Shown here one piece after another: positions 1-7,956 of a stretch of 64,000 nucleotides of DNA (within the stretch, counting starts at the first letter, position 1; every line of letters starts with the position of its first letter). Origin of the DNA: Bdellovibrio sp. 28-41-41 (GTDB lineage: Bacteria; Bdellovibrionota; Bdellovibrionia; Bdellovibrionales; Bdellovibrionaceae). Below the pieces are notes generated by a model. That model saw only the letters and a program-made list of their open reading frames with translations. It was not told where the DNA came from and did no database searches. The translations under genes were made by a program, and so were the position numbers. The stretch is from positions 1 to 64,000 of the forward strand of contig NCGL01000009.1 in NCBI GenBank assembly GCA_002256935.1, read 5' to 3'.

Positions 1-439
1 GGAAGTTCTTTTGAACTCCAAATTGAGGTACCAATCAAAGGCTAATGCCTCTAGTCGGTAGCCCTCGGTAAAATGGAGGGCCGTCTATATCTTCTAGTCT
101 TTTGGTTCATCGGTCTCAGAGATAAAAACTTAACGCAAATGTCTGGATTTCAAGCTAGGCTTTGAAGTGCCGAATAGTAAACTGATTTCAAATTGTTAAT
201 TTAATCTCAAAGCGAGACATCAACGAATTGCCGGGCAATTCGAAATTGTATCGTTTCGATACTTTGGGCGTCTTTAAAAAATATTTACAGTCCAAATAAA
301 GGTCGAGTCGTGAGACCAACCAAGGTACATTTATAAGGCAGTTCTTCACATTTCCATCAAGTAATTACGCCTGCATCTGTATTCTGTAGGAGTTACAGAG
401 CCTTGTTTCATTTAGGAGCAAGGGCTCCTGGAGGAAATC
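1..439. other. Leader region without a recognised gene; two adjacent hairpins
   Basis: I see no convincing coding frame here. Two neighbouring palindromes stand out: CGAATTGCC at 224-232 pairs with GGCAATTCG at 234-242 (9-bp arms, 1-nt centre), and GTATCG at 248-253 pairs with CGATAC at 257-262 (3-nt loop). Neither is followed by a T-run, so they are not ordinary terminators. They may be operator sites or RNA structure in the leader of the gene at 440, or belong to a gene left of the window. Confidence 0.45.
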
Positions 440-1297
440 ATGAGGCCATTTTTTGTTAAGCATTTACTTTTTGCTGGTGGAATTTTAATTTTTAATGCCA
501 ACTTGGCAAGCGCTTCTATTCCAAGTCTAGATGCTTTAAAAATGCGACTTCATGGGGCAAGAGCCGGGGCCCATCAAGGTGGATTTTTTTTTGGCCACTG
601 GCCAAATACACTAAGAAATTTTGAAAGCGCTAGAAGCTCTGGCGTTGACGTTGTTGAAATGGATTTACATCTTTCAAAAGATGGAGTCCCCGTAGTCTAT
701 CATGACGACACCCTTGATCTTTGGACCCACTGCAAAGGAAAAGTCCATGACAAAACATTAGAAGAATTAAAAGCCTGCCGCTTTAAATTTTCAAAATCTT
801 CGATTCCCACATATGAAGAAATTCTTGTTTGGTCACAAGGTCGTGTTGTCGTTAATGCCGAATTTAAAGATTTTGAATCTATCGAACCAGCGATAAGAGT
901 GGTACAAAAATATGATGCCTATTCTTGGACTTATTTTCAAACCAAGAAAAGTCGTGAAAGATATAATCAAGCCCATAACTTTGATCCAAAGATTGCTCTG
1001 CTTTATGTCATCAGTGGTTCTGATGATCTGAATTGGGCGTTAAGTCAAGACGAAGCACTCGTGCTGATAGAGTTGCATAAAGAAACTCGCTTGCCGCAAT
1101 TTATTGATGCCATCCATGCATCTGGTCGTCTCGTCACCGAAAATGCTTGGCACTTGGGATCACCCTATGAACTTTTTTCCGCCAGTTGCCGACTGATGTT
1201 TGATCTCGGTATCGACATTGTAATTTCCAATCGTCCAAAAGGGTGCGTAAAACAGCGCAATGAATTTATCGCAGGATTGCCGGCCCAGGAATATTGA
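440..1297 (+). CDS. Secreted glycerophosphodiester phosphodiesterase family protein
   Basis: 285-aa GDPD-family (TIM-barrel) enzyme expected to hydrolyse glycerophosphodiesters such as deacylated phospholipids to glycerol-3-phosphate and an alcohol. An N-terminal signal peptide (hydrophobic run, then ANLASAS, about residues 8-26) places it in the periplasm or outside. Family motifs are visible: catalytic-type His45 in GAHQGG (usual HRG, here HQG), the PNT element near 56, the metal pair Glu73/Asp75 in VEMDLHLSKDG, and the second His88 in VYHDDT. A strong ribosome site (GGAGGAAATC) directly precedes the ATG. For a predator, phospholipid scavenging is a plausible but unproven role. The Arg-to-Gln change in the first motif could affect activity. 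No operon partner is evident. Confidence 0.85.
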   Translation: MRPFFVKHLLFAGGILIFNANLASASIPSLDALKMRLHGARAGAHQGGFFFGHWPNTLRNFESARSSGVDVVEMDLHLSKDGVPVVYHDDTLDLWTHCKGKVHDKTLEELKACRFKFSKSSIPTYEEILVWSQGRVVVNAEFKDFESIEPAIRVVQKYDAYSWTYFQTKKSRERYNQAHNFDPKIALLYVISGSDDLNWALSQDEALVLIELHKETRLPQFIDAIHASGRLVTENAWHLGSPYELFSASCRLMFDLGIDIVISNRPKGCVKQRNEFIAGLPAQEY

Positions 1298-1405
1298 AAT
1301 TATATTTTTGGCATTATTCTTCTGCTTGCCGGTATTGAGTCAAACTCCTCCAACGGCAACGCTACAGCGGTCAGTGAAGGTATTAACAATGTCTTAAAAC
1401 TCTAA
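1298..1405 (+). other. Open frame continuing in phase after the GDPD stop codon
   Basis: Directly after the TGA at 1295-1297 the same frame stays open for 35 codons to a TAA at 1403-1405. It encodes a hydrophobic stretch (YIFGIILLLAGI) followed by a polar Asn/Ser-rich tail. It has no start codon of its own in a useful position. It may be a decayed small membrane protein, a lost C-terminal anchor of the GDPD protein, or chance. The rest of the gap up to 1579 shows nothing clear. Confidence 0.2.
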
Positions 1406-1579
1406 AAAAGGCCTCTGGGTACCGAAATATGAGCTTGGACATCTTAAAGAGCCAAGCATTATACGCGAAAGCGTATCTGACTACAAGCCTATATTTTCAC
1501 TATATACGAATGTCCCTGATTCCGAACGGAATCGATTAACTCTTTGATTTTTTACGGGAAATTTCGTAAACCAATAAGA

Positions 1580-4500
1580 ATGAACATTTCCGAATTTTTG
1601 ACTAAAGAGTTTGATCCGACCGTTCGATCCAAAGGTTACAGCTTCTATATCCGCAAACAATTCAAGTTGCTAGAAATTGGCAACGAAGCCATTAGATCAG
1701 AAGTTTACGGCGTTCATAAATACAACGTGAATTTGAACTTTGATCCCGATAAACAAAATTTACTTTTCCAATGTACCTGCAACCAATTTAAGCAAGGATT
1801 TAATTGTCCGCATATCTGGGCCAGCGTTCTTGCGGTTGAGAAAAACACAAAGACGGACGAATTCACTTCAAAAGTATTTTATTTCTACCAACAGAAAAAA
1901 CAAGTGGAAGCCGACACTAAAGAAAAACAAGTCGAAATCCCTGCCAATAAAGGTTCAAACACTGATCCGTACTGGAAACGATCATTAGATCGCGCTCAGG
2001 AAACGTATGATAGCAAAAACGTAGTTACAAAATTCAGAACAGCGTCGAGCGACTTTTTAAAACGGGGCTTCTACATCCTAGATATCCCGGCCAGCTTAAG
2101 TTATCGCCAGTTCGTTTTGCATTTCAGAATTCAAGAACGCAAATATAATGGTGAATACGGCTTTATTAAAAAAGGCGATTTGAACCAAGAAAAAATCCCA
2201 TCATTTGAAAACACGCAGGAACAAGAAGTTCTGTGGAACTTAATCGGGCGTGTAGAAAAGAACTATTTCTCTAAATCCCAGGCGACGACGTACAACGAAT
2301 TTCTAGTAAACCCAGAACAAAATGAAAACATTCTTCAGACTGTGTCGGAACTGGGTCAACTGCATCGCCTAAAGAAAAACAAGACGGGCTTGTACGTTGA
2401 TTTCAATATCAACGATATGCAGCCGTATCCTTTGCTACCAGAAAGCTGGTCATTGGATCTACATTTGTATGAATTCGATAAAGAAGATTATAAACTATCA
2501 GTCGTTTTGAAAAACGAAAAGAATCAAACCAAAGAAATGAAGGAAGTGATCGGTTATTTAGATAACTACATCTTCTTTGAAGACTTCATGGCTTATTTCG
2601 ACTCGAAAAAGAACGGTATGTGGTACGAAGCTTTATCGTTGCGACCAATGGTTGTAGCCAAGAATGAAGTGTTCGATTTCTTGAATACCTATTGGCTGAA
2701 CTTTACTAATACGCCGTACATTCATTTACCAGATGATTTAAAATTCGAAGAAAACAAAGATCTGCAGCCGAAAGCAAAAGTGGTTCTTCATATGAATGAA
2801 GAAAGCACAATTCAAGTCGCTGAGATGCGATTCTTATACGACAACTACGAAGTCGACGGTACGTACCAAGAGTACATTTTAGATCTCAATAAAAAACTTA
2901 AAATCAAACGTCATCAAGAACTTGAAAATGATTTGATCAATCAATTCATTGAACTGAGCCCAATTAAAAAATCAGGTTTTCGGTCAGAGTTTAAATTCTT
3001 CAATACGCACTTACCAGATTTGATCGACAAAGTTGGTCAGCATGACTGGCAAATCTTCTTGAATCGTAATCGCATTCGCCGCGCTAAAGACCTTTCGTTC
3101 CGTGTGTCTCATCAAATGGATTGGTTAGATCTGAAGATCGATTTGAAAATTGGCGATGTCACTGTGGAGTGGCCAGATATTTTAAAAGCGCTTAAAAACC
3201 AAAGCAATTTGATTACGCTTGCAGATGGTACAACGGCGTTTATGCCGTCAGATATCATGAAAAAACTAAAACCCTATTTTGAAATCGGTCAGACCACAGA
3301 ATCGGGAATTAAGCTTAATCGTATTCAGTCTCTGTTTTTGAAATCGTACATTGAAAATGATTTCCTAGTGCCATCCGATTCGAAAATGGAAAGCTTGATC
3401 AAAGATTTAAGTGAACTAAAGCCAGTCAAGATCGGTGCATCGTTTAAAGGGGAACTTCGTGATTACCAGAAAAAGGGTGTGTCATGGATGAATATCTTAA
3501 GCGAAAATTCTTTGGGTGGAATCTTAGCCGATGACATGGGTCTAGGTAAGACAATCCAAATGCTAGCCGTGTTTTCTATATTCTCGCAAGCTAAAGAGAA
3601 AGCATCGGGTCCAAGTTTGATCGTGGCGCCAAAGAGCTTAGTGTTTAACTGGCGTAATGAGTTTGAAAAATTCACGCCTAAAATAAAAGTCCTTACTTAT
3701 TTTGGGAATGACCGTAGAGAGCAAATCAAAGATGCGAAGAAGTTTGACGTGTTGTTAACCACCTACCATACGCTTCGTAATGACATCGAACAGTTAAAAG
3801 AAATTCCATTTTTCTTTTTCGTCTTGGACGAGGCTCAAAATATCAAAAATCCGCGCTCGCAGTTAACGTTAAGTACGAAGTTGATCAAATCGGAAAAGAA
3901 ATTTGCTTTAACGGGTACTCCGATTGAAAATTCGATTGGTGATTTAGTGTCGATCTTGTCGGTTGTAAACCCAGGTTTGATCACTGAATCATTAGGTCAG
4001 AAGATGTTAAAACTGTCAGAGCCCGAAGATCTGAAAAGATTCTCAAAAGCTCTGGCGCCGTTTATTTTGCGTCGTACGAAAGAACAAGTTCTTAAAGACT
4101 TGCCAAGTAAAACAGAACAAGTTCTATACTGTGAATTAAGCGACGAAGAACGCAACAAGTACAACGAGATTAAAAATTACTATTGGCAGCGACTGAATTC
4201 TAAAATCAAAGATAACGGTATCAAAAATACCAAAATCGAGATTTTGGGTGCGTTGTTACGTTTAAGACAGATTTCATGTCATATGGGTCTGGTTGATAAA
4301 ACAAAACTAGGTGAACCATCGGCAAAATTTGATCTGTTGATTGATCAAATTCAAACACTGATTAACGAAGGTCACAAAGCTTTGATTTTCTCAAGCTTCA
4401 CATCATTGTTGAAGATTTTGTCGCAGCAATTACGCGAAAAGAATATTCATTTTGAATATCTAGATGGTCAAACGAAAGACCGCGCAGAACGCGTTCATAA

Positions 4501-4825
4501 TTTCCAATCGAATGAACAAATCAGCTTGTTCCTGTTAAGCTTAAAAGCCGGCGGCGTCGGTCTAAACTTAACGTCAGCCGATTACGTATTCATTATCGAT
4601 CCATGGTGGAATCCGGCGGCAGAATCACAGGCGATCGATCGTTGTTATCGTATAGGTCAAACTAAGAGTGTATTTGCTTATAAACTGATTGCTAAAAACA
4701 CGGTTGAAGAAAAGATCTTAAAGCTGCAAGAACGCAAAAAGATCCTGGCAGAAAACATCATCAGTTCTGATGCGAATATCCTAAAAGAGCTGTCCCTTGA
4801 TGATTTGTCGGACTTATTTAGTTAG
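1580..4825 (+). CDS. SWIM zinc-finger SNF2-family helicase/ATPase
   Basis: Large SNF2/RapA-type superfamily-2 ATPase of about 1081 aa, expected to translocate on double-stranded DNA and remodel nucleoprotein. Near residues 64-85 a SWIM zinc finger is visible (CTC, then CPH in CPHIWA). The helicase core lies in the C-terminal half: motif I DDMGLGKTIQ near 650, motif II DEAQ near 750, motif III LTGTPIENS, the ILRRTKEQVLKDLP segment, and motif VI QAIDRCYRIGQTK near 1018. An in-frame TTG at 1544 would add 12 residues; ATG 1580 gives the natural N-terminus (MNISEFL), although neither start has a strong ribosome site. The gene is monocistronic and ends inside a terminator hairpin. SWIM-SNF2 proteins are common in bacteria but their exact role is poorly known. 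Confidence 0.9.
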   Translation: MNISEFLTKEFDPTVRSKGYSFYIRKQFKLLEIGNEAIRSEVYGVHKYNVNLNFDPDKQNLLFQCTCNQFKQGFNCPHIWASVLAVEKNTKTDEFTSKVFYFYQQKKQVEADTKEKQVEIPANKGSNTDPYWKRSLDRAQETYDSKNVVTKFRTASSDFLKRGFYILDIPASLSYRQFVLHFRIQERKYNGEYGFIKKGDLNQEKIPSFENTQEQEVLWNLIGRVEKNYFSKSQATTYNEFLVNPEQNENILQTVSELGQLHRLKKNKTGLYVDFNINDMQPYPLLPESWSLDLHLYEFDKEDYKLSVVLKNEKNQTKEMKEVIGYLDNYIFFEDFMAYFDSKKNGMWYEALSLRPMVVAKNEVFDFLNTYWLNFTNTPYIHLPDDLKFEENKDLQPKAKVVLHMNEESTIQVAEMRFLYDNYEVDGTYQEYILDLNKKLKIKRHQELENDLINQFIELSPIKKSGFRSEFKFFNTHLPDLIDKVGQHDWQIFLNRNRIRRAKDLSFRVSHQMDWLDLKIDLKIGDVTVEWPDILKALKNQSNLITLADGTTAFMPSDIMKKLKPYFEIGQTTESGIKLNRIQSLFLKSYIENDFLVPSDSKMESLIKDLSELKPVKIGASFKGELRDYQKKGVSWMNILSENSLGGILADDMGLGKTIQMLAVFSIFSQAKEKASGPSLIVAPKSLVFNWRNEFEKFTPKIKVLTYFGNDRREQIKDAKKFDVLLTTYHTLRNDIEQLKEIPFFFFVLDEAQNIKNPRSQLTLSTKLIKSEKKFALTGTPIENSIGDLVSILSVVNPGLITESLGQKMLKLSEPEDLKRFSKALAPFILRRTKEQVLKDLPSKTEQVLYCELSDEERNKYNEIKNYYWQRLNSKIKDNGIKNTKIEILGALLRLRQISCHMGLVDKTKLGEPSAKFDLLIDQIQTLINEGHKALIFSSFTSLLKILSQQLREKNIHFEYLDGQTKDRAERVHNFQSNEQISLFLLSLKAGGVGLNLTSADYVFIIDPWWNPAAESQAIDRCYRIGQTKSVFAYKLIAKNTVEEKILKLQERKKILAENIISSDANILKELSLDDLSDLFS

Positions 4826-4849
4826 AACATCCGTGTTCTAACTTTTTTT
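4821..4849 (+). terminator. Rho-independent terminator embedding the stop codon
   Basis: GTTAGAACA (4821-4829), TCCG loop (4830-4833) and TGTTCTAAC (4834-4842) form a perfect 9-bp stem followed by seven T. The TAG stop of the SNF2 gene (4823-4825) lies within the left arm, so termination structure and stop codon overlap. Confidence 0.9.
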
Positions 4850-4852
4850 GTC

Positions 4853-5923
4853 TTATTTGCTTTTCTCTGGTTGGAAAGAGCCATCTTTTAAGTCTTCGTC
4901 ATAGATAGATTCCCAACGCGAAATTTCTTCTTTTTTACTATTTAAAAATAACGTGGTAGTGCCATCCATTTTCATGTCAGCTTGTGACATCGGGTTAATC
5001 GTATCGATACGTGCGGCAGACTCGTCAGGCATAGTGCTTTTCATATTGTAAATTTTGATTTTATCGCGATTTTGTATAGTGAACTTATGCTGTGAAGACA
5101 TTGGGTTCGAAGAAACGTCTTTGAACGCTAGGTACGTGTATTTGCCATCAAAAGACTTTTGAGGTAATTGATCGCACGATTCTGCAATTTTTCGCCAAAC
5201 ATGTGTTTCTGGAATTTTTGGTACTTCGACGCCTTCTTTTGTTTTTACTTGGGTGAAATCATAGCTTTGATGTTGTTCGCCCCAAGCACACTCGTAGCGA
5301 TAGTTTGTTTCAGAATAGTCGCCGATCACTTCGAAATAGATAGACGCATATTTTTTGAATGTTCCGCCGTCGTTCCAGTGTTGTACTTTTACACGTTCGC
5401 GGATGTTGGGATCCATCATCGACAATGACCGTTTTAAATTTTCAGAAACTTCGTCACGTCCTGAAAAGCCATAGGTAATGGCTAGGTCTGCTTGATTAGG
5501 TATTGCGAAAATAAAATGCGCAAAGCCGCCGTAGTTTGCATACGTGTGATAGTAGTCAGGGTAGTTAGCGACATAGTTTATTCCATCATGAAAACGGAAT
5601 GTATCTTGGAAGAAGTTTTCTTTTTTCAACGAAAGTCGTGGGTTTGTAAACACATCGGCGCGGTCGTTGTCGACATCGTTAGCGGCAAGGCTCAGGCGAA
5701 CCCATTTGCCGCTGCGTACACATTTTTTAACACCCAATCGGTGGGTCGGTCGCACGCAAAGTTTCATCTGTTGCGGTTCCAGGAGTGCACCCGATTGATT
5801 TTGCAGGAAGTTTGCGACCGACCCCGATTGGTCTTGATCTTTTTTAACACAAGCATTGAGGCCAAATAAAGCAAACGCAGTTAGAGCTAAAATGGCCGAT
5901 TGAACACGTTTAGAATAGAGCAT
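4853..5923 (-). CDS. Lineage-specific lipoprotein of unknown function
   Basis: 356-aa exported protein. A lysine/arginine-led hydrophobic signal ends in the lipobox LNAC, with the lipidated cysteine at residue 25, followed by a charged polar segment, which indicates a membrane-anchored lipoprotein. The mature part is rich in Tyr, Asp and Lys, with scattered Cys (for example CVRPTHRLGVKKCVRSG and CAWGEQ), and matches no family I recognise. The ATG at 5921-5923 has a strong ribosome site (AAGGAG, 6-nt spacing). It is convergent with the SNF2 gene and separated from it by that gene's terminator. Function cannot be assigned from sequence. Confidence 0.75.
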   Translation of the reverse strand: MLYSKRVQSAILALTAFALFGLNACVKKDQDQSGSVANFLQNQSGALLEPQQMKLCVRPTHRLGVKKCVRSGKWVRLSLAANDVDNDRADVFTNPRLSLKKENFFQDTFRFHDGINYVANYPDYYHTYANYGGFAHFIFAIPNQADLAITYGFSGRDEVSENLKRSLSMMDPNIRERVKVQHWNDGGTFKKYASIYFEVIGDYSETNYRYECAWGEQHQSYDFTQVKTKEGVEVPKIPETHVWRKIAESCDQLPQKSFDGKYTYLAFKDVSSNPMSSQHKFTIQNRDKIKIYNMKSTMPDESAARIDTINPMSQADMKMDGTTTLFLNSKKEEISRWESIYDEDLKDGSFQPEKSK

Positions 5924-6081
5924 GGGACTCCTTATAGGTTAATTTGTTTTTCATCGAACGCGAGAAGTCCTAGGCAAGAGCGGTGCTAGCTTGCTGAGGC
6001 CTTGAAATCTAATTGAAATTCGTTTATTTCAGAGTAAGATTGAAAATGATCCGAACAGCGAATTTTTCCAGCGAGGTAGAC

Positions 6082-6690
6082 ATGAAAGCATTTATTGACG
6101 AAGCCTTTGGTAGCGCCATCATGAATTTAAAACGTATGAACGAGTCCGATGAAATCAAAGGCAAAGTGGCAGAGGCCGCGCAAATGATCGTCGATTCCTG
6201 CGCTAAAGGTGGGCAGTTACTAGCGGCCGGTAATGGCGGCTCAGCGGCTGATGCTCAACATATGATTGCTGAATTGATTGTAAAACTAGGTCCAGATCGT
6301 TCGCCGATTCGCGGTATCGCGCTGTCAACAGACACATCAATCATGACGGCTGTTGGTAATGATTATGGTTATGATTATGTATTTAGCCGTCAGGTTTATG
6401 CGCACATGAGACTGGGCGATTTGTTTTTAGGTATCACTACGTCTGGCAATTCACCTAATATTCTGCGTGCTCTGGAAGCGGTTAAGAAATCGGGAGGCAA
6501 ATCGATTTTGCTTTCTGGTAAAGACGGCGGAAAATGTAAAGCTCTGGCGGATTTGACGATCTTGGCTCCGGGTGAGACTACGAATATGATTCAAGAATGT
6601 CATCTTTTGATCTATCACACACTGTGCTACCTGATTGAGAAAGGGCTCGCTGATCGTGGAGTCATTCAATACAACGATAAAAAAATCTAG
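6082..6690 (+). CDS. gmhA: Phosphoheptose isomerase (sedoheptulose-7-phosphate isomerase)
   Basis: SIS-domain isomerase converting sedoheptulose 7-phosphate to D-glycero-D-manno-heptose 7-phosphate, the first step of the ADP-heptose pathway for LPS inner core, in the cytoplasm. The hallmark GNGGSAADAQHM sits near residue 52, followed by the SIS core (STDTSIMTAVGNDYGYDYVF, GITTSGNSPN) and the C-terminal TNMIQECHLLIYHTLC segment. The longer frame starts with TTG at 6013. I choose ATG 6082 because GAGGT lies 7 nt upstream and the resulting 202 aa fits the usual length of about 190-200. Other heptose genes are not adjacent. An intergenic structured element follows immediately. Confidence 0.93.
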   Translation: MKAFIDEAFGSAIMNLKRMNESDEIKGKVAEAAQMIVDSCAKGGQLLAAGNGGSAADAQHMIAELIVKLGPDRSPIRGIALSTDTSIMTAVGNDYGYDYVFSRQVYAHMRLGDLFLGITTSGNSPNILRALEAVKKSGGKSILLSGKDGGKCKALADLTILAPGETTNMIQECHLLIYHTLCYLIEKGLADRGVIQYNDKKI

Positions 6691-6695
6691 ATTTA

Positions 6696-6969
6696 GAAAA
6701 ACCCCCGTTTTTTTGGAAATGAAGAATCCACATCTTTCTTTCGCTTTTGTTCAGGGTTAGGGCGGGGATCTTCTTTTTGAGGGATTTGTTTTTAAACACA
6801 TAAAAAAACCTCGGCAGTCCTCGTCGGCGCTGAATCCCTGTCTGCGGAACGTTTTTTTTCATGTGTTTAAAAAGAGAGATCGCAGAAAAGGAAGACCGAG
6901 CTTGAATTGGCGCTTTTCAAAAAAGGCCGTTACGCCAATCAAAAAAATACACACGCCAGCCTGTTTTTT
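6696..6969. ncRNA. Structured repeat element, copy A (candidate RNA or hairpin mobile element)
   Basis: This region is homologous to 50161-50457. Shared blocks in order: GAAAAACCCC (6696-6705), GCGGGGATCTTC (6762-6773), GGAAGACCGAGCTTGA with TTGG after one variable base (6890-6910), an A-rich block ending in CACGCC (6952-6957), and a T-run (6964-6969). The middle differs completely between copies but folds in each: here TTTTTAAACACAT (6789-6801) pairs with ATGTGTTTAAAAA (6861-6873), extended by A7 against T8, enclosing a 43-nt GC-rich loop. An additional ATTGGCG/CGCCAAT hairpin lies at 6906-6937. The strand is uncertain; the 3' T-run favours plus. It lies between convergent genes. I do not recognise a known RNA family. 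Confidence 0.6.
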
Positions 6970-6980
6970 CCGGGGCGTAA

Positions 6981-7014
6981 AAAGAAAAAACCCTGCTGGG
7001 GGAAGCAGGGTTTT
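6981..7014 (-). terminator. Terminator of the ABC importer operon
   Basis: On the minus strand AAAACCCTGCT and AGCAGGGTTTT (plus-strand 7004-7014 and 6987-6997) form an 11-bp stem with a 6-nt loop, followed by a T-rich run (plus-strand A-run 6981-6990). It lies about 200 nt downstream of the ATPase gene that ends at 7216. A second small hairpin (GTCTTT/AAAGAC near 7027-7043) lies between them. Confidence 0.7.
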
Positions 7015-7215
7015 AGGGGGGCAACCGTCTTTGGGGGAAAGACTTTGTGGCTGCTTCTGACTTTATAGTATTGCAACGAGTGGGCCAGGGTGCTGGCTTC
7101 AGATTTGTTAATAAGTCGGATTTAACGGCCGGGCCATAGTAGTTACGTTTCGCGCACGGATATCATGGCTTCGTTTACGTACCATTTTTAGATGTCTCGA
7201 AATGGAATGGGAAAT

Positions 7216-7956
7216 TTAGTGCGATCCGATTTCTACAAACTCCCGAACAAATTGTGTGCTCGGTGAATTTTGAATTTCCGCAGGCGTTCCGATTTGTTCG
7301 ATTTGGCCTTTGTTCATGACTACGACTTTGTCGCTCATTTGAAAGGCTTCTTTCTGATCGTGAGTTACGTAAACCAAAGTCAGTTTCAAGCGTAGCTGAA
7401 TTTCGCGGATGTCGCGTCTCATTTTTTCGCGTAGTTTTGCGTCCAGATTAGATAATGGTTCGTCTAATAATAAAATTCTTGGTTTCATCACTAGTCCTCG
7501 CGCTAAGGCCACTCGTTGCTGCTGTCCACCGGAGAGTTCGTTTGGTTTTCTTTCTTCTAATCCGTCTAGCTCTACGATTTTAAGAACTTGGCTGACTTCT
7601 TTTTTTATCGTGGCTTTGTCTAGCTTTTGAAATTTGAGTGGGTAGGCCACGTTGTCGAACACGTTCATGTGGGGCCATACCGCATAGGATTGGAACATCA
7701 TTCCGACATGGCGTTTTTCAGGAGGAAGGTATTTTTTGTTTTCTGGATCTGAAACGATATCGTTATCGAATTTTATCACGCCGTGAGTGTTTTCTTCAAG
7801 GCCTGCGATCATTCTTAGTGTCGTTGTCTTGCCGCAACCTGAAGGGCCTAGGAAACTTACGAATTCTGCGTTATTGACTGTCAGATTGAAGTTCTTTACG
7901 GCCCAATTGTCGCCGCTGAATAATTTTCCGACGTTAGTAAACTGTAAGTGACTCAT
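7216..7956 (-). CDS. ABC transporter ATPase, Fe(III)-type importer (FbpC/AfuC-like)
   Basis: 246-aa nucleotide-binding subunit that powers the adjacent permease at the inner membrane. Walker A GPSGCGKTT is near residue 38, Q-loop in MMFQSYAVWPHM, signature LSGGQQQRVALARG near 141, Walker B LLLDEPLSNLD near 160, and the H-loop THDQKEAF. FbpC and PotA homologues usually run to about 350 aa with a C-terminal TOBE regulatory domain. This one ends soon after the ATPase core, so it lacks that domain. The start codon overlaps the permease stop by 4 nt (7953-7956), indicating translational coupling. It is the last gene of the permease/binding-protein operon. Confidence 0.88.
   Translation of the reverse strand: MSHLQFTNVGKLFSGDNWAVKNFNLTVNNAEFVSFLGPSGCGKTTTLRMIAGLEENTHGVIKFDNDIVSDPENKKYLPPEKRHVGMMFQSYAVWPHMNVFDNVAYPLKFQKLDKATIKKEVSQVLKIVELDGLEERKPNELSGGQQQRVALARGLVMKPRILLLDEPLSNLDAKLREKMRRDIREIQLRLKLTLVYVTHDQKEAFQMSDKVVVMNKGQIEQIGTPAEIQNSPSTQFVREFVEIGSH

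Noticed and set aside
5492-5869. 125-codon open frame antisense to the lipoprotein gene
   Set aside because: Antisense shadow of a gene with a convincing signal peptide and ribosome site; no ribosome site of its own.
6697-6714. Terminator after gmhA (AAAAAC, C4, GTTTTTTT)
   Set aside because: Weak A-T stem, and the left arm coincides with the conserved 5' box of the repeat element, so it is better explained as part of that element.
6696-6969. Retron
   Set aside because: No reverse-transcriptase gene is adjacent to either copy. It remains possible only if an RT acts in trans, which the window cannot show.
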